Of a stretch of DNA of 64,000 nucleotides, positions 45,733 to 55,359 are shown one piece after another. The stretch comes from Sporothrix humicola. Its lineage: Eukaryota; Ascomycota; Sordariomycetes; Ophiostomatales; Ophiostomataceae. The translations under genes and the position numbers were made by a program. The notes beneath the pieces are model-generated. The model was not told the origin of the DNA, made no database searches, and was given only the letters and a program-made list of their open reading frames with translations. Location of the stretch: contig WNYE01000024.1 of assembly GCA_021396245.1 (NCBI GenBank), forward strand, positions 62,001 through 126,000, written 5' to 3'. The first letter of the stretch is position 1. Every line of letters starts with the position of its first letter.

Positions 45733-48330
45733 TCAGGTAAACTCCCGCTCAAGCAGGCGACGGGTATTGTACTTGCCCGCGACGGTCTGCTGTTCGCCAG
45801 CCCTGTCCACATGGCGGTTGGGGAAGGCCTGGTTCCGCACAACAATGCGGTGCAGGTCCGAGTCGTGCACAAGGTGCCGCTGGTGGAACCGGAGCAGGTC
45901 ACCCGGCACAATGTTGCCAAAGCTGTCGACCACCTGGTTGTGCATCAGCCTGTCAAAGAGCGTCACAGCCGCGTCCTCACCCTCGCCCTCCGGGTTCGCG
46001 ACGTTCTCTGGGCCCCATTCCCTCTCATAGTTCTCCGTGGTGGAAGCAGCCTCCTGTGTGTATGTGCTCTCATCCTCCTGGTACGGGCTCTCGAGGTACT
46101 GCTGGGTCGGATCCTCTTCGAAGGGGAAGTTGGCTCTGTAAGCCTGGAGTGGCAGTGGCGGGCCATGCGGATCGGGATCTTCAAACTTGCTGACGTAGCG
46201 TGTCTCGGGCCGGATGGGAGGGATCTTGTATGCGATCTTCTCCGACAGCAGCTTGGAGTTGTTGTTGGGCTCACGCAAGGTGATTGTGCCCGATGGCGCG
46301 GCGTAGCCGGTGTAGCGATGGAAGAAGGGTCTGAACTCGTTAATAACGCGGGGGATAAGACGCGCCGACAGCTCGCTGCCCATCTCGCCTTCGGCGCCTC
46401 GGCCGAGAATGCGCCGGCACCACGAGTGGAAGTAGAACCACATGCGCCACTTCTCGGCGACAACACGGCGGAGGCGGATGACGGCCACATTGTTCTTGTG
46501 GTAGCCAAGGATGCGCGTCTCCGTCGCGAGGTGCATGGCCTCCTCCTGCTTCCGCAGCTGGGCCTTGTAGAGCGGCTTGAGCTTGCGCATGACGTGGAGC
46601 GCAGGGAGAACCGAGCTGTCGTTGTCGAGCATGTGCTTGATTAGAATGTTGTACTGCTCGACACCAGGCTTGACATTGTACGGCGCCGACGTCATGGTCT
46701 TCCAGACGGCCATGACTGTCGAGGGCGGCGTGACTCTCATAGGGAACCCGGCAATCTCCCATTCCTTGTTGACGCTCGGCACCGACGAGACATAGGCCCA
46801 ATTGAGGAGGTCGAACCAGACGCGGTCGGGGATCCGGACATTGAACTCGCGCGAGATGTGCGTCACCACTTGCATGGCAAAGCTGACCATGTTGTTGCTG
46901 CAGTACGCCTGGACGACCGCGTCAAGGAGAACGGGCGTAACCCTCGTGATTGAGTCCGGCCGGCGAGGTCTGCTTCCACTCACTGAAAAGAAGTTGGTGT
47001 CCGGGATGCGCTGCACAATCACTCCCCACTCTCTTTCGAGGATTCTTGTAATTTCAAGGACAGAGGCGCTGCGGCCAAACCCAACGATCAGGGCGGCGGC
47101 AACGCGCTCGTCCTTTGCCATGCCCTGGCGCGCCGCTCTTTGGTGGAATTTCTTCATTTGCTGTCTGCCTCGCAAAACACGCGTCAGATGCTCAGAATGC
47201 TGGGCATTCATGTTGTCGCCAAAGCGGTGCGTCCGCTTCCAGGCAACACGGACACGCTGGCGTTCAAGCATGTTGATGCGGGAACGGTGCAGAACTCTCT
47301 TGTGCTTGTGGAGGTTGACGGCTCGCACGCGCATCCGCATGTGGTCGTTTTGCACGTACATGCGCTCGGTCAAAAAATGCGCACGAATGTACTCGGCATG
47401 CAGCTTGCTATGCAGCTTTTCGCTGTAGCCTTCCATCATATCCACCTTTCGCCACAGGTTCCGCGATATCTGGGTGTTGGAAGCTGCACCGGCAGCACGC
47501 ATCAGGATCAGATAGTCGTTTGGCAGAGGCGCGCCGGCAATGCCCAACAACTCCTCGCGCATGTCACAAATGTCCAGCAGTGTGTTCAGGAGGCGGATGT
47601 TGAGTTTGCGAACGCCAAACTCGTTGACAGTGAATCCGAGGGGTGTCTGTTGAGCCATGGCGGGCGAGACGGCGATGTCGCCGAGTTCGTCCAGTTTCTT
47701 CGAGACAACGTATGGGTCAAACATGCGTAGCACTTCGGAAAACAAAACAGGAGGCAGGCGGGCAATGATCTCGGTGCGAACTCGTGCCTCATCCCGCAAC
47801 TGGGTCTCGTTGACCTGTGTTTGTTCGGAACTGGATTCGAGTGCAACAACCGGCTTCGTGAGCCAGTTGAAGAGCGAACTTGTGTCTTTCGCACGCAGAG
47901 CCTGGAGGACAAAGTTCAAGCGTGTGTCGGGATTCCTCACACGAATGGCGTGCTCGCGCGATCGTGTCAAGGCAGGAACTGTTGTTGTCATGGACGGGGC
48001 CGGATGCAGCGGGCTGATGGGGGTTTTCGGCCTTTGTGTGGTGAGTAAAATATTGCGCAGGACCATGATCTCTTCGGCCGGATTGACTGGTTGCAGCAAT
48101 GTTGATTGCTGCAGTTGTGCTTTTTGTGATAGTTTGTGTGCGTTTTGACGGACTGCTGCATCGGCCAGTGCAGCCCATGATGATGGAGAGTCCTCGACAT
48201 GGTTCGCAAACGATCGTCGAATCTTGTGATTGAGTCGAGTTTTGAGAATTCGCGACGATGTGCCTCGGGGCGGACTGGGGAAAAGGCCAACACGCGGTCG
48301 AAGGACCGCTGGCCATGCTGCGACGTTCAT
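45733..48330 (-). CDS. ATP13-family mitochondrial expression factor (PPR-like)
   Basis: An 865-residue protein starting MNVAAWPAVLRPRVGLFPS, a plausible mitochondrial presequence (Arg, no acid, amphipathic). The first ATG is at 48330; the frame extends upstream only by a few non-ATG codons. Residues about 405-515 resemble the ATP13 (mitochondrial ATPase expression) family: AALIVGFGRSASVLEITRIL, EREWGVIV, then LLDAVVQAYCSNNMVSFAMQVVTHISREFNVRIP and VWFDLLNWAYVSS. These are helical PPR-like hairpins. A basic helical segment (about 310-400) full of Arg/His precedes it, and the acidic Pro-rich C-terminus looks disordered. Yeast Aep2/Atp13 is needed for translation of mitochondrial ATP9 mRNA. In filamentous fungi the RNA target is not established, so only a role in organellar RNA metabolism is inferred. 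Confidence 0.85.
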   Translation of the reverse strand: MNVAAWPAVLRPRVGLFPSPPRGTSSRILKTRLNHKIRRSFANHVEDSPSSWAALADAAVRQNAHKLSQKAQLQQSTLLQPVNPAEEIMVLRNILLTTQRPKTPISPLHPAPSMTTTVPALTRSREHAIRVRNPDTRLNFVLQALRAKDTSSLFNWLTKPVVALESSSEQTQVNETQLRDEARVRTEIIARLPPVLFSEVLRMFDPYVVSKKLDELGDIAVSPAMAQQTPLGFTVNEFGVRKLNIRLLNTLLDICDMREELLGIAGAPLPNDYLILMRAAGAASNTQISRNLWRKVDMMEGYSEKLHSKLHAEYIRAHFLTERMYVQNDHMRMRVRAVNLHKHKRVLHRSRINMLERQRVRVAWKRTHRFGDNMNAQHSEHLTRVLRGRQQMKKFHQRAARQGMAKDERVAAALIVGFGRSASVLEITRILEREWGVIVQRIPDTNFFSVSGSRPRRPDSITRVTPVLLDAVVQAYCSNNMVSFAMQVVTHISREFNVRIPDRVWFDLLNWAYVSSVPSVNKEWEIAGFPMRVTPPSTVMAVWKTMTSAPYNVKPGVEQYNILIKHMLDNDSSVLPALHVMRKLKPLYKAQLRKQEEAMHLATETRILGYHKNNVAVIRLRRVVAEKWRMWFYFHSWCRRILGRGAEGEMGSELSARLIPRVINEFRPFFHRYTGYAAPSGTITLREPNNNSKLLSEKIAYKIPPIRPETRYVSKFEDPDPHGPPLPLQAYRANFPFEEDPTQQYLESPYQEDESTYTQEAASTTENYEREWGPENVANPEGEGEDAAVTLFDRLMHNQVVDSFGNIVPGDLLRFHQRHLVHDSDLHRIVVRNQAFPNRHVDRAGEQQTVAGKYNTRRLLEREFT

Positions 48331-49479
48331 CTCGAAAACGCGCAAGGATGGAGGAGATGGTGAAAAGAAGAGCGGCGACGCTGGCCTTTGTTATTTGTCG
48401 AGAGGATGCAACTTCAAATTCATCAAAAGCACATGTTGGAAGAAATGGCTAGCATATTTTCTACGGCACGGGAAAGAAGGAAAGGGGGGGAGCTGGCCCC
48501 CAAATACAACACACCTCCTCTTGCCTCTTGGGTAATGTTGTTACTCCCGTGTTGGGAAGGCGCGGCACACCTCTTTCCTTGTTTCCCACTCGCTGTTGCC
48601 TCTCCTCACGCTCTCAAGCTCACCCTCCTTCTCCTCTTCTCCTCTCGCAACCTCAAAGGGAAAGGACGTGTACCTAAGTACTTCGGTACGAGTACATATA
48701 CATCAGCCTGCCAGCCACGGAAGGTGCAAGGTGCGCACGCATGTCGTTCCTTCCTGCACTCTGAAAGTCTGGGGAAACGGGGAACGCCAACTCCTTAGGC
48801 GCCGTTTCCCCCGTACTTTTGGTGCTTCTTGGTGCGCTTTTTGGTGTGTTTTGGTGCTCGTTTCCCCTCTTTTGACGGCACCAGTGGGTACGATCAGCCC
48901 CCTGTGTAAGTCACTTTTCCACGCCAATGTGCCCCTGTTTCCCTTGTTTCGCCCACTAAAACGACTTGCAAAAGAGGAGTCGACGACCAAAATGGGTCCA
49001 GTCGCCCAGGAGCCCAGTGGGAACGAACGGATTTGCTGCCAAAACACAGGCGTCTATTGCCAGCGAGAGAAATAGCGTCGGGCTTGTGTTCTGTAATAGA
49101 ACAGTGGAGACTGCACTGGCGCACTTGCCTGCCTCGGGTTGGCGCAATTGGTGTGAGTCCCCAGTCACTGTTTGTGCTACGGAGGACGGACTCAGTGAAG
49201 CCTCTCAGAACGGCCTGACATTTTTCCGCCGCCGAAGATTTTGCTGGACTCAACTGATAGCTCCCCTCGCAGCCTGCTCTGACCATGCTAGGGGACCCCA
49301 CTAAACCAAGGCGCTGAACGATCGCGAAAACCCAATCGGCCACTGCATCGGAAGCTTCACACCTTGCTCAGACGTACTGCTCGACGTTTGACTCCCAACC
49401 ACAACCGACGGTCTCTAACCCCCCGACCCAACGCGCGACAACACATCTTCCTTTCCGCTTCCCCGTCAACACACACACC
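48331..49479. promoter_or_regulatory. Divergent upstream region of ATP13-family and LSM3 genes
   Basis: 1.15 kb shared by two divergent housekeeping genes. It holds a phased TTTTGGTGC array at 48817-48857 and a GTACC/TAAGTACTTCGGTACGAGTAC near-palindromic segment around 48668-48695. The 49370-49479 part is CT- and CA-rich and is probably the LSM3 leader. Open frames across it have no domain. Confidence 0.6.
48817..48857. repeat. Phased TTTTGGTGC array (locus 6)
   Basis: Four elements (CTTTTGGTGC, TTCTTGGTGC, TTTTTGGTG, TTTTGGTGC) with GG cores at 48821, 48831, 48843 and 48853, i.e. 10, 12 and 10 bp apart. It is the reverse-complement version of the CACCAAAA type seen at 35406 and lies about 490 bp upstream of the ATP13-family start. 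Confidence 0.75.
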
Positions 49480-50011
49480 ATGGCCGACGACGCGTCCGAC
49501 TCGACTCCGTCCAACGAGCCTCTCGATCTCGTCAAGCTCCTACTCGACGAGCTAGTGTTTGTCAAGCTCCGTGGCGACCGTGAGCTCAAGGGCCGGCTAC
49601 ACGTATGTTTTCAGGAGATTGAGGCGTTCTCCAGCTGTAGACCTTTGCGCTGCCTTCCAACATTGCTAACACGCGAAACAGGCCTACGACAGCCATTGCA
49701 ACCTTGTGCTCGGTGACGTCGAGGAGACGATCTATGTGACGGAAGAGGACGACGATGAGGAGGAGACACCAGAAGTCCGGGTGTGTAAACGACCGTATAT
49801 CTTACACCGACCGACCGAAACTCCTGCTAACATTTGTGTGCGCCATACCAGACCGTGAGCCGGAAGTCGGAGATGCTCTTTGTGCGCGGTATGTTGATCC
49901 TGGAGTCTATATTGATCGAGCTCGAGTGTATTCAATGGCAGAACTTTGTTGCTAACTGACTCTCCAACAGGCGATTCCGTTGTCCTGATTTCCCCGGTGT
50001 CCTCGAGCTGA
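49480..50011 (+). CDS. LSM3: U6 snRNA-associated Sm-like protein LSm3
   Basis: Four exons, 49480-49602, 49682-49780, 49852-49888 and 49971-50011, encode 99 residues. Introns are 79, 71 and 82 bp, with GTATGT/GTGTGT donors and GCTAAC or TGCTAAC branch points before each acceptor. The Sm1 motif spans LDELVFVKLRGDRELKGRLHAYDSHCN and the Sm2 motif is MLFVRGDSVVLISP, split by the third intron; an acidic loop EEDDDEEE lies between, as in other LSm3 proteins. LSm3 is a subunit of the LSm1-7 ring (cytoplasmic mRNA decapping) and the LSm2-8 ring (nuclear U6 snRNA). Such high intron density in a 99-codon gene is typical for Sm-family genes. Confidence 0.96.
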
Positions 50012-50853
50012 GCACCCGAACGATTGCATATACCACGACATAAAAACGATGAAGCAAGCCGTGCAACCCTCGTTATAGGCGACAAACGAATCAGCTCTCC
50101 CTTAAAAAGGAGGCACACGAAACAAACAAACGTGTTGGGAGGAGCACGAATGGCAGAATGCCCCAAAAATCTTGTCCCGGGGCCGGAAACATTCCGGGAC
50201 TACCTGAATGCCTCAATAGCCGGCATTGGGTTTGGAAGACATATTCTTCCAACGATATGATCACCATTCTTGAATTTAGCGACATAAGGCCATGCGGATA
50301 GACATGCGGCCAAACAAAAATATATCATTTTGCGCAATCAAACGAAGCATAGAGACAGAAAACGAAACGAGTGAATAAACCCATGAAAGCCTGCATTACA
50401 AACTTTTCCCAACACAGCCCAAACAAACCCTAAACAGTACTGTCTCGCTGACGAGCGCGTAGAGCAACAAACGCCATCTTTGCAAAGAAGAGAAGAGGCG
50501 AAACAAACGTAAATCCGAAGAAATTGACATGGGAACACAAGCAGTAAAGTGACACGTTGGAGAAGTAAAAGTGACGCATAATAAACACGAAAGTGAAGTC
50601 ACAACAAAACATAAGTCAAGGAACAGTGAAGTACCGGCGACACGAAAGTAAAGTCGAGACGACAAACATATGAAGACAGTGTGAAGAATTAGTAACAAAG
50701 ATCGTGAGGGAAACATGTGCTGTGAGATCACAGAAACGAGAGGGGCGTATCAGGTCGTCAAAAGAGGAGGTTGACACGGGGCAGATACTCAGTACCGATG
50801 CCAGAGTGGACCTTCGGTGACAACGATGACGACGATGGCGAGCTTCAAGGTTG
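50012..50853. other. Convergent 3' spacer
   Basis: 842 bp between the LSM3 stop and the stop of the small membrane protein gene. It contains AT- and A-rich stretches (50300-50720) but no recognisable gene. Confidence 0.65.
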
Positions 50854-51141
50854 TCACCCATCTGCTGGTGGCGGCGGTTCTGAGGGGCCAGGAACTCCAA
50901 CTGCTGGTGTTGGCGGTGCACTATCTGAGCCCGACTTGAAGGACTTAGACGACTTTGAGCCGCCACGACGGCGGCGGCGATGGCGACGCTTCTTGCGCTT
51001 TCGAAAACGGATGGAGTAACGGTACCGATATAGAAAGGCGATCGTACCGACGACGAACAAGGTCAGGAACACTGCAACAATGACAGCGATAGTGACATTG
51101 GTTGACTGTGAGCTTTGCCGCTTGGCAAATATGTTCATCAT
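50854..51141 (-). CDS. Small single-pass membrane protein with poly-basic cytosolic tail
   Basis: A 95-residue protein if translation starts at the MM pair (51141 or 51138). A short N-terminus with one Asn-X-Thr site (NVT) leads into a transmembrane helix at about 16-38 (VTIAVIVAVFLTLFVVGTIAF). It is followed at once by YRYRYSIRFRKRKKRRH and a run of Arg, then a Gly/Ser/Lys segment and a Pro-rich end. By the positive-inside rule the C-terminus should be cytosolic. Similar small fungal proteins with a helix plus SIRF(R/K) basic tail are, to my memory, conserved in Sordariomycetes without known function. The frame is open for 103 more codons upstream, without an obvious signal or domain, so a longer product or an upstream exon is possible. 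Confidence 0.62.
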   Translation of the reverse strand: MMNIFAKRQSSQSTNVTIAVIVAVFLTLFVVGTIAFLYRYRYSIRFRKRKKRRHRRRRRGGSKSSKSFKSGSDSAPPTPAVGVPGPSEPPPPADG

Positions 51142-54100
51142 GGGTCTTGCAACTCCATGACCACTTGTTTCCTGTCGCGAGAACCCGAAGAGTGATTGTA
51201 TATTGAGCCAAAAATGGCCAGTCGTGGCTTTAACAAGCCCGTGCTCAGACTTGTCTGAGACTACATGGCTGCCGAAGATCAATGGTGATGTGAAAGAAGA
51301 GACCGAAGCTGACGCCGAGTGCGGCGATGACAAGTATGCGGAACGCTGTGAAGACGGGATGTACATTAAGCTCGCTATTGGGGGCTCCCGGATGCGGCTG
51401 ATGAACCGAAGAAATGTGTGCCAAACGACGGGATCCGAATAGAGGCGCACTGGGTGTGCTTGGCCTCGCGAAAAGTGTTTAAGGTCGGTGGAGGGAGTGT
51501 GGTCAAACGTGGCGGGAGTAAAACACTCTTTGGGGCCCGATTTCTCGTGGTGCCGATTGGGTCATTGGTGTAAGATGTAGTTGGAGATGTCGGGTAAGAG
51601 CGGACAGGCCAGTGGCTGAGAATTCGACAAAGAGCCAAACACTTGAGCTGAGACTGAGATATCATGCAGGAGTCAGCTATAGCCACGATGTAAATATCGG
51701 GTGAGGGCAAGAGAAAGCTGGTTGGTGGTGAGATATCGATGATGTCAAACACAAAACAAACCGAAAGAGACTGAGGCCCAAAGAGAACACCGAAAGAGGA
51801 AGATGAAAGAGAGAAAACAGAAACAGAAGACGACAACAAACAAACCTTATGCAGGGCGGCGGAGACGACGAGGATATATCGCATGGAAAGAGACGCAGGA
51901 GTGCGTTTAAACTCGCAGTGTGGGGGTGACAGCGAAAGTGCTGACAGTTGCGCATCGTCGGCGGCGGCGGTTCCCTACCTCGTCGTATGGAAGGAAGAGC
52001 ACGGGAAGAGAGGGGAGGGAAGTGAGAAAGAACAAATGAACGGGGTCGGCACATTGGAGGAAGATTGTCCAGAGAGAAAGGCGGAAAGCAAACAAACTCA
52101 TCCAACAAATGGCCGTATTAGAAGAAAGTGAGGCGTTTTCCACATCACGGCAGGGCGTGCATCGAACGAAGAGAAAACGGGGTGGAAGAGGATAGGCATG
52201 CAGTGCGACCATTGTGGGTGCTTTCTCAATGCGTGGGAGACGCTGTGCAAACAAACGCATGTCGTTGGATTGTCCGTTGCAGCTGACACCAGGAAGCAGA
52301 AAGACAAGAGACAAGAGGGAGACAGAACAGACAGAAGAGACATATCTCACAAAATTGTCAAGACCGTTGCCCAAGAGGGTGCGGTCATCCAGATGCAACC
52401 GAACGCATGGCTGCTGCGTCAAAGATGTACAACGCAGGCCACCACGAGATAGGTCGGCCGTGCCGGGGACCGTAAAAAGTCTCTCATTTTCCTGTTCCTG
52501 TCTCTTCTATCCATCACATTTTTTCCGCTGGTTCTGTGCAAGCTGCAAGAGACTGGATCCCCTGGCGTGCAGGAAGCATTGGAAATATTATGCAAGCACA
52601 AGTGGACATGGCGGGTTCGACATATTAGACCAAGGGAGGCCACAGTTTGTCTTCTCACATTGGGCTCGCGGTTGCCTTCGTGTTCTGTTTTCTGTTTGTG
52701 TCGGGCTTCTCTAGTTCAAGTGAGCACGCGGTGCGTTACTCGTGATAGATTTGTGAGATGTATCTGGGTAGACGAAAGCTGTTAGCAGAGATCTTCTCGT
52801 GAATACCAAGGAAGGGGAGCAGATCAAAAACATAACGACCAGTAGGAGAAATCGATCCGAGAGCATTTTTTGGGGAAGCTCGAAATAGGTGCTACAAGTC
52901 AGGGCGAGGTGTCGAGGACATGCCGCATTAGCGTTGGGCAGCTGCACGCTTTTGCAAACGCATCAACGGCAAGCTGCATACAGCTTCGAAAGTTGGGAGG
53001 CAGGGCACTCTGTATCGAAAATCCTATGGGGCGGGTAGATTGAGAAAGAAGCCACCAAACTGTTGAGCGATCAAAAGTGGTATGAATTTGAGGCTTGGGA
53101 CGAAGTTCGTATTCCTGAGAGCTCGAGGAAGTAGATCAGGCGCGTGTGAGTTGTTACGTAGTCGACAGATTGAGGTGGTCAATTGGAGATATTCTTGAGA
53201 GAGTAGAAAGGATAGATTGAGGAGAAAACAAATGATAGAAACGGCATGTTCGGCATGAGAAGTCTAGATAAACCGGCAAATTTTCTTCTGGGAAAGAGCT
53301 AGGGGTTGCAGCTGCCACTTTTCCTCAAATGCTGCACCTTCATTTTGTCGTTCTCCAGATTGGGCAGGAACCGTCAAAGCCACGATAATCTGGACAGAAC
53401 GACAGCCCTTCCTCAGGAAATGGCAACAACGGCCGAAGATGGTCAGAATAACGACGGTTTTCCCCGGAAGTAACTCACAATCATCCAGTAGTTTTTTCGT
53501 TTCGGTCATATCTGTTCTTGTTTATAATTGTTTCCTCGCACAACAAATATTTGTCGCTTTAAGATTTATTTTATCAGTATTTTATCACGATTTTAAATTT
53601 GAAAAAAAAAAAAAACATACATCGGGTGAAATTGACCGAAATGTAACCAAAAATGATAAAAAAAAAGTGTATATTTTCATCTAGAAGAAAATATAAGTGA
53701 GAATCAACAACTTTTGACGTGAATGAGAGCCTCATGGCCCAACTTACCATCCAGGATCACCAGGTCGATCAGGCTCCAATGGTGGCCGGTCATTTGACGA
53801 TGGATCACGACAGCCACTCGGCGGCTACAGCCTCATTCTGCAAATTTATCACAAATGGACGGAAGCCAACCGGTCGCAAACACTCCATTCTCCGTAACAT
53901 TCATATTTGTTGCCTCTTTCCCCGCAACTGTGAGAGCGGGCCAGCCGTGTGTGCTGCGTCGCACGCATCTGCGTCGGAGCCATGCCCGAGTCTGTGTCTT
54001 TTGAGTCCCTTGACTTTGCTCGAGTCCTTTCTCCTTTGTGCGAGCGACTTCTGACAGGCCAATGGATTGTCAAAGAAAGTGAGGAGTCCGCGTTTGGATG

Positions 54101-54393
54101 CTGCGCAACGGCTGCGGCCTGTAGGAATCGAAAACGAGGCGCGCCTGCAGTGGTGCTTTTGTAACCAATGGCAGTCACAGCGCAAAATTCGATAGTAAGG
54201 AGAACATAGTCACGGGTTGCGAGGTTGATCATTTATCATAATTCGGGTTGATTTGATTTCCGTTAAAATATATCGCGAACAAGGTATCATATGGAAACTC
54301 AGATTATGTACAAGGAAATGGACCGCCTCATTATTACACGTATTATCCTCCTATCCCTTTATGCGTTCCTTCTCTTCTTGGCTAGCCAGACGC
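51142..54393. other. 3.2-kb intergenic region, no supported gene
   Basis: Purine-rich on the plus strand between about 51640 and 52350 (so pyrimidine-rich as a possible minus-strand leader), AT-rich with long A-runs at 53580-53680, and otherwise mixed. Frames such as those at 51907-52422 or 53849-54232 on the minus strand lack domains and have no coding-like third-position bias. Part of the left end is presumably the leader and promoter of the small membrane protein gene. Confidence 0.55.
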
Positions 54394-55359
54394 TTAGTTG
54401 TAGATGACGCAGTACACGACGGCAACAGCGGCCAGAGCCGGGTGCAGGATTCCCGCACCGGTGGCCACGGCGGCATTGGGCGAGTTTGTCGACGTTGGCT
54501 TGGCGGTCTTGCTGCTCTTGCTGGCCGCGCTGACCTCTGCCCGGCCCGTGGCGAGACTGGAGGCGATGCTGCCGAGAGACGAGAGAGTGGCCTCGGCCAT
54601 TGTGGACGCACAGGGTGTGCCGAGGGACGACTCCCACTCGACATCAAACAGGGTTGTGCAGGTTGTGTACTCGGTAATGGTCGAGTGGCTCACGTACGCG
54701 TAGCCCTCGTAGGTGCTGGAGCCGGGGAAATCGGACATGACGGCGGCAAACTCGGGGCACGCGGGCGCCTGGGCAATGTCGGCGGGGATGGACGAGTTGT
54801 CGGGCTGGAAGCCGCGCTGGGCGTCTGACTCGACGCGGAATATAATCTCGGTCATGGTGAGGCCACCGTCGGCAGGGTGGTCGCACATGTAGGTGAAGTT
54901 CCAGATGGCGGTGACGCCGAACACGAGATGGCTGGTTGTGTTGAGCTTGTCGATCCAGCTGGTCATGTTGGTGGAGGCGATCTGGATGTTGCCGTCGTCG
55001 CCCGTCGTGTTGGCGGCGACAAAGAGGCCGCTGTCGAGCCAGTTGTCCACATTGAAGTTGTTGCTGGTGTCGTAAATGTCGACGTGCCAGGAGAAACGGA
55101 GCTCGCCAATGTTGCGGGCCTCATTCAAGCGCTGGACGTTGATGGCGAGGGGGAGAATCTCGGTTTCCTGGTAGGTCTCGTTGCGCGGGAAGATAACGTC
55201 GACCTCGATGACAGGCAGGAATGCAGACGACGTGCTGGCGCTGCTGCTGCCGGTTGTGGTTGTTGACTGGGCGAGCGCGGGGCCGGCGAAAAGCAGGCTC
55301 GCGATGCTTGCGAAGCGCATGGCGGATGCGACGACGCCGCGAGATGGGAAGGACACCAT
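54394..55359 (-). CDS. DUF7136-type secreted, probably GPI-anchored surface protein
   Basis: A 321-residue protein. The N-terminal hydrophobic segment ends at GPALAQS, a good signal-peptidase site; the ATG at 55359 (MVSFPSRG) or an internal one at 55320 (MRFASIASLLFAGPALA) could be the start, the latter giving a tidier signal peptide. The body begins VIEVDVIFPRNETYQETEILP, the opening typical of fungal DUF7136 proteins, and continues with several NxT/S sites and Cys residues, ending in YTTCTTLFDVEWESSLGTPC. The C-terminus is Ser/Thr/Lys-rich, then TNSPNAAVATG and a hydrophobic tail (LHPALAAVAVVYCVIYN), a pattern for GPI attachment. The function of the family is unknown; a cell-wall or plasma-membrane location is inferred. 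Confidence 0.85.
   Translation of the reverse strand: MVSFPSRGVVASAMRFASIASLLFAGPALAQSTTTTGSSSASTSSAFLPVIEVDVIFPRNETYQETEILPLAINVQRLNEARNIGELRFSWHVDIYDTSNNFNVDNWLDSGLFVAANTTGDDGNIQIASTNMTSWIDKLNTTSHLVFGVTAIWNFTYMCDHPADGGLTMTEIIFRVESDAQRGFQPDNSSIPADIAQAPACPEFAAVMSDFPGSSTYEGYAYVSHSTITEYTTCTTLFDVEWESSLGTPCASTMAEATLSSLGSIASSLATGRAEVSAASKSSKTAKPTSTNSPNAAVATGAGILHPALAAVAVVYCVIYN

Noticed and set aside
48331..48345. Five-residue upstream extension of the ATP13-family protein (MRVFE before MNVAAWP)
   Set aside because: The first codon is TTG, not ATG; the ATG at 48330 gives a good mitochondrial presequence.
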